Of a DNA stretch of 64,000 bases, positions 7,784 to 15,465 are shown one piece after another. Numbering within the stretch: the stretch's first letter is position 1; each line of letters opens with the position of its first letter. The stretch comes from Exiguobacterium antarcticum DSM 14480 (GTDB lineage Bacteria; Bacillota; Bacilli; Exiguobacteriales; Exiguobacteriaceae), in the NCBI RefSeq assembly GCF_000685865.1, contig NZ_JMKS01000003.1, positions 1,178,001 to 1,242,000 on the forward strand. Reading direction: 5' to 3'. The translations under genes were made by a program, and so were the position numbers. The notes under the pieces are model-generated. The model did no database searches, was not told where the DNA came from, and saw only the letters and a list, made by a program, of their open reading frames with translations.

Positions 7784-8701
7784 ATGGATTTTCAGGCGTT
7801 TTTAATCACTCTTCGCGAATGTCTCGAAGCCGTCTTGATCGTCGGCTTGATTCTCGGTTACCTCGATCGGCTCAATGCACCACAATATAAAAAATGGGTC
7901 TACGCCGGTGTCGGACTTGCCTTACTCGCGAGTTTAGGTGTCGCCTTCCTGTTCCAAGTCGTCTTTACGAGTTTCGCCAGTTTCGGCAGCGATACGTATT
8001 TACGTCTTGGGATCATGATCATCTCTGTCTTCCTCTTGACCCACATGGTGCTGTGGATGGGCAAAGAAGCAAAGGAAAATCAGAAGGCCTCACAAGCAAA
8101 AGTCGCGGCTGCCGTCTCGACGGGTAGTGCGATCACGATGATTGTCCATTCGTTCCTCGTCATCGTCCGTGAAGGCATTGAAACGGTTTTCTTCTTCGCC
8201 GCCATCTCGGGTGGAGAAATCGAAAAAGTCTTAACGAGTTATGGTGCCGTCTCCGGTCTCCTGCTCGCCTTGATCTTCGGTTACTTGTTCGTCTCTGGGA
8301 CGATGAAGATTCCCGTCAAACGCTTTTTCCAAGTGACCGGCGTCTTGATTCTGTTCATTGCTGCCGGCATGCTCGTCCAGACGATTGGCCGGTTCCAAGA
8401 TCTTGGTTTACTCGGCAGTCTGTTGACGAATGCGGACGGTACACCGGCTGCCCTCTACAACATCGTCGCCTTCATGCCGGAACACTACATTGATCAGGTC
8501 CAGTATTTGCGGGATACGGGCAACACGACGTTGATCAGCGGTCAAATCGGTACGTTCATGGCTGCGATGTTCGGCTACAGTCATAATCCGTCCATCGAAC
8601 AAGTTTTCGCCTGGTGGGGATACTTCGCTTTCGCCGGCTTCATGTTGATGCGTCAAAATCGCGCGCCAAAAACCGTCAAGAAACTGAAGGAGGTCTCGTG
8701 A
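7784..8701 (+). CDS. FTR1/EfeU-family high-affinity iron permease
   Basis: A 305-residue integral membrane protein with about seven hydrophobic segments. Both REXXE iron-transport motifs of the FTR1 family are intact: RECLE at residues 11-15 and REGIE at 129-133. AAGGAGG precedes the ATG. Members take up Fe(III) produced by a coupled oxidase, or Fe(II), through the cytoplasmic membrane. In EfeUOB operons the partners are EfeO and the DyP peroxidase EfeB; neither an EfeB nor a multicopper oxidase gene is present here, and the operon instead carries sugar-transfer genes. The Fur box at 1821 supports iron uptake as the role. Confidence 0.9.
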   Translation: MDFQAFLITLRECLEAVLIVGLILGYLDRLNAPQYKKWVYAGVGLALLASLGVAFLFQVVFTSFASFGSDTYLRLGIMIISVFLLTHMVLWMGKEAKENQKASQAKVAAAVSTGSAITMIVHSFLVIVREGIETVFFFAAISGGEIEKVLTSYGAVSGLLLALIFGYLFVSGTMKIPVKRFFQVTGVLILFIAAGMLVQTIGRFQDLGLLGSLLTNADGTPAALYNIVAFMPEHYIDQVQYLRDTGNTTLISGQIGTFMAAMFGYSHNPSIEQVFAWWGYFAFAGFMLMRQNRAPKTVKKLKEVS

Positions 8702-10092
8702 CGGTTCGAAGCGGTCATCCACAACGACGTGGACGATCGCTTTTTTTCATGGCTGTCTTGCTGATACTCGGTTGTCTCGCAGGACGCCTCTATTGGGTCA
8801 GCCCTTACGTTGCCAGCTACGATATCGCAAACTTCACCTTAGCGGTCGGACAATACGATTTAGCCAATTTACAGCCGCACTTCCCCGGGTATCCGTTTTT
8901 TATTTTGCTTGCGACGGGGCTCGCACGACTCGGACTTGATCCCGTCCGTGCCCTTGGCGTTGTCTCGACGCTCGGCTTTGCCAGTGGACTGATTCCGCTG
9001 TACCTGCTGTTCAAACGCAGACGATTCGATGCGGTTCGTCTGCTGGCTGCTTTTACGGTCGTGTCGACGGCTTCCCTTGTCGTCTTGTCCGCGACCGGGA
9101 TGTCGGACGGTCTCGCACTCGGTGTTCTTTGTTGGTTTCTCTGGAGTGTCGAACGCGCCCGGCATCATCATTTCCGTCTCCTGCCGTATATCCTGTTCGG
9201 ACTGTTGATGGCGACCCGCTTATCCTATGCACCGTTTGGGATCATCCTCTTGTTTTTACTGTGGCAAGTGCGGCGTGACGCTTGGCAAGTGGTGTCAGAG
9301 ATGGCAGTCCTGCTCCTCGCCCAACTCGCCTGGCTGTTACCGGTCGCCTTCTCTGTCGGCGGACCAGCTTCCTTTGCCCAATTGTCACTCAGCTTCGTGA
9401 CGGGTCATTTCTCGGACTGGGGAGGCACGGCGCAAACGGATGAAGCCACCCTGTTGGAACGACTTGGATTGACAATCAAACAAATGGTTTGGCATGGTCT
9501 TGGATTTGCCACTTGGATTGGTCTCGGATCGGGATTGTTGTTTTGCCAACGTTTCCGTTCGTTCCCGCTCTGGTGGAGCGTTACAGGAGCCGGTTATTTT
9601 CTCTGGGTCTGGTTTGCCCAAAACATCGATAAACCGCGGCATGTCTTACCACTCGTCTTACTGCTTGTGGTTTTACTCGTTCGACATCTGTCGGTCCGTT
9701 GGCTCGTTCCGTTTTTATGTATTCAATTGCTGATCGGAAGTACCGCTTTGTATCAACAAGCGACTACCAAACCGGCTACGATTCAGCTGGCGGAAGCCAT
9801 TACCGGTTTACCGGCGTCCGCGACCATCTTTACGGATGAAGAAGAACGTCAGTTTTTGATGGCGCGTCCTGACGCTACGATCGTCCCGATTGGATCCGTC
9901 AGCAAATGGCGGGCGGAACCAAAATCACAGGGAGTCTACCTGACCGGACGATTGCTCGAACGGTTACGGGCGGCAGATGTATCGATCGAAGTGACGGAAG
10001 TTTTCTGCTTTACGAGCGATCCCCGGTTCGAACCGGAGGATGCGGAAGCGCGGTTATACAAGTTGAAATTGAATGAAGAAGTTCCGAGATAA
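8698..10092 (+). CDS. GT-C-fold-like polytopic membrane glycosyltransferase
   Basis: A 464-residue protein. GTG at 8698 overlaps the FTR1 stop codon as GTGA and is preceded by AAGGAGG, which decides the start. There are ten or more hydrophobic segments and a first extracytoplasmic loop with acidic residues (SYDIANF) and PHFPGYP, followed at the C-terminus by an extracytoplasmic soluble tail. This is the layout of GT-C enzymes (ArnT/PMT/DPM-sugar-dependent transferases), which move a sugar from polyprenyl phosphate to an acceptor outside the cell. It is the last gene of the operon. The acceptor could be a lipid, wall polymer or one of the exported iron-uptake proteins; this is inference. No specific family name is certain. 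Confidence 0.65.
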   Translation: MTVRSGHPQRRGRSLFFMAVLLILGCLAGRLYWVSPYVASYDIANFTLAVGQYDLANLQPHFPGYPFFILLATGLARLGLDPVRALGVVSTLGFASGLIPLYLLFKRRRFDAVRLLAAFTVVSTASLVVLSATGMSDGLALGVLCWFLWSVERARHHHFRLLPYILFGLLMATRLSYAPFGIILLFLLWQVRRDAWQVVSEMAVLLLAQLAWLLPVAFSVGGPASFAQLSLSFVTGHFSDWGGTAQTDEATLLERLGLTIKQMVWHGLGFATWIGLGSGLLFCQRFRSFPLWWSVTGAGYFLWVWFAQNIDKPRHVLPLVLLLVVLLVRHLSVRWLVPFLCIQLLIGSTALYQQATTKPATIQLAEAITGLPASATIFTDEEERQFLMARPDATIVPIGSVSKWRAEPKSQGVYLTGRLLERLRAADVSIEVTEVFCFTSDPRFEPEDAEARLYKLKLNEEVPR

Positions 10093-10187
10093 AGATTCTG
10101 TTTTTCCTTATTTTTTTCAGATGATTAGCAAATTATCACTTCTCAACTTATTAGTTGAAGTGAACATAAAAAACCACTCTTTTCCAT

Positions 10188-10302
10188 GCGCTTTCCTCAG
10201 GCGAGATACAAGCCAGTTTTCCTGCCTCCATGAGGCAGAAAATCGGGTCTTATTTGTCTCTGACAGCGCAAGTCGATTGCGTTTTTTCCTGTAGGAGTCG
10301 CG
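10188..10302 (-). repeat. Intergenic structured repeat, copy 1
   Basis: Read on the minus strand it begins CGCGACTCCTACAGG, has a small hairpin with arms near TTGCG/CGCAA, a variable central hairpin (arms at 10217-10228 and 10232-10242) and ends CCTGAGGAAAGCGC. The ends match the copy at 43469-43585 almost base for base while the central stem differs entirely. The same head sequence recurs at 10390 and 21761. Confidence 0.75.
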
Positions 10303-10367
10303 TGAAGCGAGTGATTTTTTGAATCCAGGTTCTTAATGTGTCGATCTTAACAGCTTAACAAAACGTC

Positions 10368-10494
10368 GTTGAGAAGCAGACAAGACGAAGACTCCTGCGG
10401 GAAAAGCGGAACAGATGAGACCCCGTAAGTCGCGCAGGCGACGCGGAGGCTCACGTTTCGCCCGCGGAAAGCGAAGTCTTGTCTGCGTATCAAC
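10368..10494 (+). repeat. Intergenic repeat with inverted ends, copy 2
   Basis: The ends are inverted: GCAGACAAGAC (10376-10386) and GTCTTGTCTGC (10476-10486), each flanked by a further matching GTTGA/TCAAC. Inside are the head GACTCCTGCGGGAAAAGCGG, a GAGACCCCG block, a GGAGGCTCACG block and the tail GCCCGCGGAAAGCGAAG. This resembles a class of short intergenic repeats widespread in Bacillaceae. No open reading frame is credible in 10093-10531; the interval holds this copy and the one before it. Confidence 0.75.
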
Positions 10495-10531
10495 GAATCT
10501 TGAACCGAATTCGAAGTACTTCCCTCATCAT

Positions 10532-11092
10532 TCAAGTTGCATACGGTCGTTCCATATAATCAAATTGTCCGCCACTGATTTCAATCGTCTTGACCGGGAC
10601 GAATCCAAGACGCCGATACAGGCGTTGCGCACCAGCATTCGTCTGATCGGCATTTAACGTAAACGCCCGTAATCCACGCCGTTCCCCTTCATCCGCCGCT
10701 GCCTGCAGCAGCTCAGACCCAATTCCTTTTCCACCATATGCCGCATCAACCGACAACGTATCCAGATAAAAGACGTTTCCTTCCGTCTCTTGATCAATCT
10801 GCACCTCTTGTCCTGTCCACGCGAGCAGCTGACGTTTAATCGGTTCATCCAACTGTGCCGCATCCACTCCCGCGTATGCGATGACGATGCCGACGACACG
10901 CCCGTCGAGTTCCTTGACGAGAATATTCTCGTGACTGAGCCGGTTTCCCGTTTGCGTAACGAACAGCGCGAGCCGTTCCAAAATTAATTCCTTTTCCTGT
11001 GTTCCGGTCAGCGTTTCAGCAATTTCATGAATCGCCTGTTCAATCAACGGTGCGATTTGATCCGCGTCATTAGCAGTTGCTTGTCTAATCAT
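10532..11092 (-). CDS. GNAT-family N-acetyltransferase
   Basis: A 186-residue protein. The central part contains the acetyl-CoA-binding region (YLDTLSVDAAYGGKGIGSELL, motif A with the GxGIG loop) and the C-terminal ALYRRLGF-type motif (here AQRLYRRLGFVPV) of GNAT enzymes. It should acetylate an amine on a small molecule or protein N-terminus in the cytoplasm. GAAAGGGG lies before the ATG at 11092. The gene is transcribed in the same direction as the YitT-like gene upstream, from which it is separated by a terminator. Substrate unknown. Confidence 0.85.
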   Translation of the reverse strand: MIRQATANDADQIAPLIEQAIHEIAETLTGTQEKELILERLALFVTQTGNRLSHENILVKELDGRVVGIVIAYAGVDAAQLDEPIKRQLLAWTGQEVQIDQETEGNVFYLDTLSVDAAYGGKGIGSELLQAAADEGERRGLRAFTLNADQTNAGAQRLYRRLGFVPVKTIEISGGQFDYMERPYAT

Positions 11093-11133
11093 TTATTTGG
11101 CCCCTTTCTTCTACACTCTTTTATCGTAAAACA

Positions 11134-11165
11134 AAATCCCTCCTGACGTCAGGAGGGATTTGTTC
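11134..11165 (-). terminator. Terminator of the YitT-like gene
   Basis: A 28-base perfect palindrome with arms AAATCCCTCCTGAC (11134-11147) and GTCAGGAGGGATTT (11148-11161), lying just after the YitT-like stop on the minus strand. It is followed on that strand by TTTTGTTTTA. Confidence 0.85.
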
Positions 11166-11168
11166 ATT

Positions 11169-11780
11169 TCATTTCAGTTCAGCTACTGGAACCGGTACAA
11201 CGACTGGTTCACGTGTCATGACGGAAACAACACGACCTGCGATTGCAACGGCAAGTAAGGTGTATAACGTCAGACTAAGCGGTAAATAGACGAGTGAGAT
11301 GACGAGGACGATGGCATCTAATCCAAATAAGATCGTTCCGATTGATAACCCCGTCAACTTACTAAGTCCCATCGACAAGAGATCGTCTCCTCCGGTCGCT
11401 GCGCCACTTTTCAAGACAAGTCCTAAACCGTATCCTGTCACGATTCCGCTGGCGACAGCCGCAATCAGTGTTGCCGGCCAAGCCTGTTCCGGAAAATGAA
11501 ACAGATCCAGACGGTACCACATCTCATAAAATAATGAGAGGGCTCCGGCTGATACGAGTGCTTCACTGACAAACCGTTTGCCTTTAAAATACAAGGCGCC
11601 GATGAAAAATGGAATATCGAGCACGATCATTGAAATGGACGGATTGATGTCAAAAAAATAACGTCCGAGTAACGACAGACCAATAAATCCGCCTTCTGCC
11701 AAGCCAAATTGTTCATTCAAGGTATAGTAGCCGAATGCCATGAGTAGCGTCCCGCTTAAGATGGTGATGATTCGTTTCAT
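11169..11780 (-). CDS. YitT/YczE-type integral membrane protein
   Basis: A 203-residue protein with five or six hydrophobic segments. It shows the family features of a Gly-rich N-terminal helix (GTLLMAFGYYTLNEQFGLAEGGFIGLSLL), a conserved aromatic/Pro loop with DIPFF, and SGAATGGDDLLSMGLSKLTGLSIG in the second half. These are typical of the YitT/YqfU/YczE membrane family. It lacks the C-terminal DUF2179 domain present in many YitT proteins, ending shortly after the last membrane segment. Substrate or function is unknown. It is preceded by a 210-base structured leader that hides its ribosome binding site (see 11781-11990), so expression is probably controlled at translation. Confidence 0.75.
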   Translation of the reverse strand: MKRIITILSGTLLMAFGYYTLNEQFGLAEGGFIGLSLLGRYFFDINPSISMIVLDIPFFIGALYFKGKRFVSEALVSAGALSLFYEMWYRLDLFHFPEQAWPATLIAAVASGIVTGYGLGLVLKSGAATGGDDLLSMGLSKLTGLSIGTILFGLDAIVLVISLVYLPLSLTLYTLLAVAIAGRVVSVMTREPVVVPVPVAELK

Positions 11781-11990
11781 GTGTTAGTGTCCTCTCCCGT
11801 ATCTTAAATGGGAGAGGGTGTAGTTGTTCCGTTTGGGTATTCATCTATTTTCGCTCTCCCTGATTTTTTTCAAGCCATTACCTTCCTGTTCCATGAAGAT
11901 TGGCACTGCTAAAAATCAGGTAAGCTGAATAGATGATTTGTCCTCTCGGTATCCATCGGTTTCCACCCTTTCGTTTCGTTTTTGTTCTCC
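11781..11990 (-). ncRNA. Candidate riboswitch-like leader of the YitT-like gene
   Basis: On the minus strand three nested helices can be drawn: P1 AATAGATGA/TCATCTATT (11928-11936 with 11841-11849), P2 AAAAATCAGG/CCTGATTTTT (11911-11920 with 11859-11868), and a hairpin from TGGC/GCCA (11901-11904 with 11874-11877) containing GAAG/CTTC. Downstream, CCTCTCCC (11817-11810) pairs with GGGAGAGG (11798-11791), which is the only ribosome binding site, ending 10 bases before the start codon. A second GGGAGAG (11860-11854) next to P2 could pair with the same CTCTCCC. The two pairings are mutually exclusive, the arrangement expected of a translational switch. No known riboswitch class was recognised. 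Confidence 0.5.
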
Positions 11991-11995
11991 ACTTT

Positions 11996-12001
11996 ATTAT
12001 A
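11996..12001 (-). promoter_or_regulatory. Probable -10 element for the YitT leader
   Basis: TATAAT on the minus strand (12001-11996). No convincing -35 is seen 17 bases upstream (GTTTCA-like). It would give a leader of about 210 bases. The rest of 12002-12140 shows nothing recognisable. Confidence 0.45.
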
Positions 12002-12142
12002 ACCCGAACTTCAGAAACTGAAACAGTTTTACACGTTTTTAACAGAAACGATACAGATGAACGGATACATCTATCCTAATATCCACTTTTGCTCACTCAT
12101 TCACAATTTAGACATTATTATGCTCAACGCTGAACAAAGTAC

Positions 12143-12203
12143 TTGAAAACGACATTGTGAAGTAATACACTAAGACTATCAAATGAATGTGATATTAATC
12201 ACA
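12143..12203 (+). promoter_or_regulatory. Promoter and Rex/FNR-like operator of the NADH oxidase gene
   Basis: -35 TTGAAA (12143-12148), 17-bp spacer, -10 TACACT (12166-12171). Just after the expected transcription start lies TGTGATATTAATCACA (12188-12203), with arms TGTGAT and ATCACA. TGTGA-N6-TCACA is the core of both Rex and Bacillus FNR sites. Its location over the start of transcription suits a repressor, and Rex, which responds to the NADH/NAD ratio, commonly controls NADH oxidase genes. Confidence 0.6.
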
Positions 12204-12228
12204 AACAAACAAAAAGGGGACTTTACTC

Positions 12229-13581
12229 ATGAAAGTAGCAGTCATCGGATGTACACACGCAGGAACAGCAGCAGTCAAAGAATTGGCTTCCCAACACGAA
12301 CAACTGGACATCACTGTTTACGAACGAAACGATAACGTGTCTTTCCTTTCTTGTGGTATCGCGCTTCATGTCGGCGGTGTCGTCGAACATGCTGAATCGT
12401 TGTTTTACTCTTCACCAGACGAATTAGCTGAACTAGGTGCCGATATGCGCTTAAAACATGATGTCCTAGAAATCGATAGTACTAACCAAACGATTCTCGC
12501 TAAAGATCTTGTCACCGGTGAGACCGTTCACGATACGTATGACAAATTGATCATGACGACCGGTTCTTGGCCAATCATTCCGATGTTACCAGGCATCGAG
12601 CTCAACCAAATCGAACTCTGTAAAAACTACCACCATGCGCAAACGATCATTAAAAAAGCAACGGATGCCCAGCGGATCACCGTCGTTGGTGCGGGTTACA
12701 TCGGAGCAGAACTCGTTGAAGCGTTCGAGGCATACGGTAAAGACGTCACGTTCATCGATAGTGCCGATCGTATCTTAAATAAATACCTGGATCGTTCGTT
12801 CACGGACATCATTGAAACCGAATTGACAGATCGTGGAATCCGCCTCGAACTGAACCAAACCGTCCAAAGTTTCACAGGTGTCGATGGCAACGTCACACAA
12901 GTCGTCACAGATAAAGGAACGTTTGAGACGGATCTCGTCATTCTCTGTGTCGGCTTCCGACCAAGTACGGAATTGTTAAAAGGACAAATCGACATGTTGC
13001 CGAACGGTGCCATCATCGTCGACGACTATATGCGGACGAGTAATCCCAACATCTTCGCTGCCGGTGACAGCTGTGCCGTCTATTACAATCCGGCCCGGAC
13101 ATACGCGTATATTCCACTTGCCACAAATGCCGTCCGGATGGGAACACTCGTCGGAAAAAACTTACTTGCCCCAACGATTCGTTATCAAGGAACACAAGGC
13201 ACATCCGGTCTTCGGTTGTACGATTTAAATATCGCTTCGACCGGTCTGACGGAAGATGCTGCTCCTTTCTTTGGTCTTGAAGTAGCAAGTACGACGGTCA
13301 AAGATGCCTATCGTCCTGAATTCATGCCGACAGCTGAAGATGTCCAATTGAAACTTGTCTACGAAACAGGAACACATCGTGTCGTGGGTGCGCAGATCAT
13401 CTCAAAAGTCGACCTGACACAAGCGATGAACACATTATCCGTCGCGATTCAAAACGAGATGACACTCGAGGAACTCGCTTTCGTCGACTTCTTCTTCCAA
13501 CCGCACTACAACAAACCGTGGAACTTACTGAATCAAGCGGCTTTGCAAGGGATGAAAGAACTGACATCGGAACGTGTCTAA
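12229..13581 (+). CDS. nox: NADH oxidase (single-cysteine flavoprotein, Nox family)
   Basis: A 450-residue FAD protein. It has VIGCTHAGTAA at the FAD-binding N-terminus, redox-active Cys42 in SFLSCGI (the form seen in water-forming NADH oxidases and NADH peroxidases, as opposed to the SFANCGLPY form at base 1018), a second nucleotide fold VVGAGYIGAELVEAF, NIFAAGDSCAV, and the C-terminal dimerisation domain ending with PHYNKPWNLLNQAALQ. It should reoxidise NADH with O2, probably to water via a Cys-sulfenic acid. It is monocistronic with its own promoter and terminator. Confidence 0.85.
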   Translation: MKVAVIGCTHAGTAAVKELASQHEQLDITVYERNDNVSFLSCGIALHVGGVVEHAESLFYSSPDELAELGADMRLKHDVLEIDSTNQTILAKDLVTGETVHDTYDKLIMTTGSWPIIPMLPGIELNQIELCKNYHHAQTIIKKATDAQRITVVGAGYIGAELVEAFEAYGKDVTFIDSADRILNKYLDRSFTDIIETELTDRGIRLELNQTVQSFTGVDGNVTQVVTDKGTFETDLVILCVGFRPSTELLKGQIDMLPNGAIIVDDYMRTSNPNIFAAGDSCAVYYNPARTYAYIPLATNAVRMGTLVGKNLLAPTIRYQGTQGTSGLRLYDLNIASTGLTEDAAPFFGLEVASTTVKDAYRPEFMPTAEDVQLKLVYETGTHRVVGAQIISKVDLTQAMNTLSVAIQNEMTLEELAFVDFFFQPHYNKPWNLLNQAALQGMKELTSERV

Positions 13582-13605
13582 TTAATCAATGACTCAATCT
13601 TTTTA

Positions 13606-13642
13606 AAAATCGGAGTTCACACACGTGGACTTCGATTTTTTT
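13606..13642 (+). terminator. Terminator after nox
   Basis: Imperfect hairpin with arms around AAATCGGAGT (13607-13616) and ACTTCGATTT, followed by a T run to 13642. Confidence 0.75.
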
Positions 13643-13737
13643 ATTTGTCATGCAATCGTCCCCTACAATCTGTTGCTACAGCCTTGTTGGAGACCCTTTT
13701 CCATTTGCTGAAAACTTCACTTGATTAATCAATTGAC

Positions 13738-13762
13738 GTTTAGACGTGAATTGACAGGGAAG
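13738..13762 (+). promoter_or_regulatory. Sigma-B-like promoter of the SDR gene
   Basis: GTTTAG (13738-13743), a 13-base spacer and GGGAAG (13757-13762) match the general stress sigma-B pattern GTTT-N13/14-GGGWAW well. A sigma-A -35 TTGACA (13751-13756) is embedded, but no good -10 follows at 17 bases. The downstream gene resembles a known sigma-B regulon member (GSP39), which supports the reading. Confidence 0.5.
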
Positions 13763-13807
13763 ATATTACTTATGCAAATGAAACCATTATCTAGGAGGAA
13801 TCAATTC

Positions 13808-14692
13808 ATGTCACAGTCTAACAATCCGCTTACACAGTATTTCAACGATGATTTCCCAAAACAATATCAGGATGCACCGGCTGTTCAGGCAAAAATGGAA
13901 CCGGTCCCCGATTGTGGTGAAGAAAGTTATAAAGGATCAGGCAAATTAACAGGGAAAAAAGCCTTGATCACAGGCGGCGACTCCGGAATCGGGCGCGCAG
14001 CTGCCATTGCTTATGCACGTGAAGGTGCAGATGTTTTTCTCAACTATCTACCGGAAGAACAACAAGACGCTGAAGAAGTTAAAGCACTTGTCGAAGCAGC
14101 AGGTCAAAAAGCATACTTACTGGCGGGCGACCTCAGTGATGAAACATTCTGTCAGCAACTCGTCAAAGAAGCACACGAATCACTTGGCGGAATCGATATT
14201 CTTGCCCTTGTCGCCGGCAAACAACAAGCCGTCGAGGACATCATGGACCTGTCGACGGAACAACTTCGCAAAACATATGAAATCAATGTCTTTTCGCTGT
14301 TCTGGGTCGTCAAAGCTGCTCTGCCGCTATTAAAAGAAGGAGCTTCAATTATCACGACGACTTCGGTCCAAGGATACAATCCAAGTGCAAACCTGCTTGA
14401 TTATGCATCTACGAAGTTTGCGATCAACGGATTTACACGCGGACTTGCGAAACAAGTTGCGCCAAAAGGCATCCGTGTCAATTCCGTCGCACCGGGTCCA
14501 ATTTGGACGCCCCTACAAATCTCAGGTGGCCAACCGAGCGAAAATATTCCGGAATTCGGACAAGACACACCACTAAAACGGAGTGGACAACCGGTCGAGC
14601 TTTCGGGCGTTTATGTGTTCCTCGCTTCAGATGACGCCAGTTATGTGACGGCACAAATTTATGGTGTCACAGGCGGAATTGAACTCGCTTAA
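13808..14692 (+). CDS. SDR-family oxidoreductase, general stress protein 39-like
   Basis: A 294-residue classical short-chain dehydrogenase. The first 45 residues are the N-terminal extension typical of the GSP39/YhdF/YhxC group ([20 protein letters not shown], then [13 protein letters not shown]). [10 protein letters not shown] binds NAD(P), and the active site has TTTSVQGY and YASTK. The longer frame from 13721 was rejected because AGGAGG at 13793 sits just before the ATG at 13808. Substrate unknown; Bacillus homologues are general stress proteins, consistent with the upstream promoter. Confidence 0.85.
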   Translation: MSQSNNPLTQYFNDDFPKQYQDAPAVQAKMEPVPDCGEESYKGSGKLTGKKALITGGDSGIGRAAAIAYAREGADVFLNYLPEEQQDAEEVKALVEAAGQKAYLLAGDLSDETFCQQLVKEAHESLGGIDILALVAGKQQAVEDIMDLSTEQLRKTYEINVFSLFWVVKAALPLLKEGASIITTTSVQGYNPSANLLDYASTKFAINGFTRGLAKQVAPKGIRVNSVAPGPIWTPLQISGGQPSENIPEFGQDTPLKRSGQPVELSGVYVFLASDDASYVTAQIYGVTGGIELA

Positions 14693-14712
14693 TTGAATGC
14701 TAGAGTAAAAAG

Positions 14713-14745
14713 CGGTTTTGATGGCGACATCAAAATCGTTTTTTT
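14713..14745 (+). terminator. Terminator after the GSP39-like gene
   Basis: Hairpin CGGTTTTGATG / CATCAAAATCG with a GCGA loop, followed by TTTTTTTT. Confidence 0.9.
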
Positions 14746-14813
14746 GTATGAGTTGCTTCTGCCGGTCTGATTTAGTCTAATGAAGGTATACATATAATTA
14801 GGAGATGATTCAT

Positions 14814-15365
14814 GTGACAGAAAAAGAAAAGATGATTCAAGGCCAGTTGTATTTAGCTGGGGATGCCGAGCTTGTCGCTGATCGAAAGCGCGCTCAGAAG
14901 CTTTGCCATCAATTCAACCAACTCGGCATCGAAGAGTTACCTGCTCGAAAACTTCTCCTCCAGCAACTGTTCCAGACGGAGCAAACGGATTTCTACATTG
15001 AACCGTCTTTTAAATGTGATTATGGCTATAACATCACGCTCGGTGCCCGCTTTTATGCCAATTATGATTGTGTCCTGCTCGACATTTGTCCGATTACGAT
15101 CGGCGACAACTGCATGCTTGCGCCGGGCGTCCACATCTATACGGCGGCTCATCCGCTCGATCCAGTTGAACGCAACAGCGGTTATGAATTCGGAAAACCG
15201 GTCGTCATTGGAAACAACGTCTGGATCGGCGGACGTGCCGTCATCACTCCGGGTGTGACGATCGGGGACAATGCCGTCATCGCGGCCGGAAGTGTCGTCG
15301 TCAAGGATGTCGCTCCGAACACTGTCGTCGGCGGGAATCCGGCCCGTTTCATCAAACCGATTTGA
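14814..15365 (+). CDS. maa: Maltose/galactoside O-acetyltransferase-like protein
   Basis: A 183-residue left-handed beta-helix acetyltransferase. Hexapeptide repeats run through the second half ([72 protein letters not shown]), with the catalytic His in TAAHPLD. The frame opens at 14805, but that ATG touches the AGGAG; GTG at 14814 is nine bases from it and gives the usual family length. It transfers acetyl from acetyl-CoA to a sugar hydroxyl in the cytoplasm. Stand-alone gene. Confidence 0.85.
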   Translation: MTEKEKMIQGQLYLAGDAELVADRKRAQKLCHQFNQLGIEELPARKLLLQQLFQTEQTDFYIEPSFKCDYGYNITLGARFYANYDCVLLDICPITIGDNCMLAPGVHIYTAAHPLDPVERNSGYEFGKPVVIGNNVWIGGRAVITPGVTIGDNAVIAAGSVVVKDVAPNTVVGGNPARFIKPI

Positions 15366-15465
15366 TTTCTCATCAAATTTTAATCTAATCCTCAGTCTCC
15401 TCTCACTTGCGGGCGCTATTCTAAGAATAAGAAAAGCAGCTACCACTACTGAGGAGGAAATCATC

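Noticed and set aside
1907-8701. Calling the operon a standard EfeUOB iron system
   Set aside because: FTR1 fits EfeU, but no DyP peroxidase (EfeB) and no clear imelysin-type EfeO are present, and sugar genes are interleaved.
12229-13581. Naming the second flavoprotein a CoA-disulfide reductase
   Set aside because: Its cysteine lies in SFLSCGI as in water-forming NADH oxidases, and a Rex-like site precedes it.
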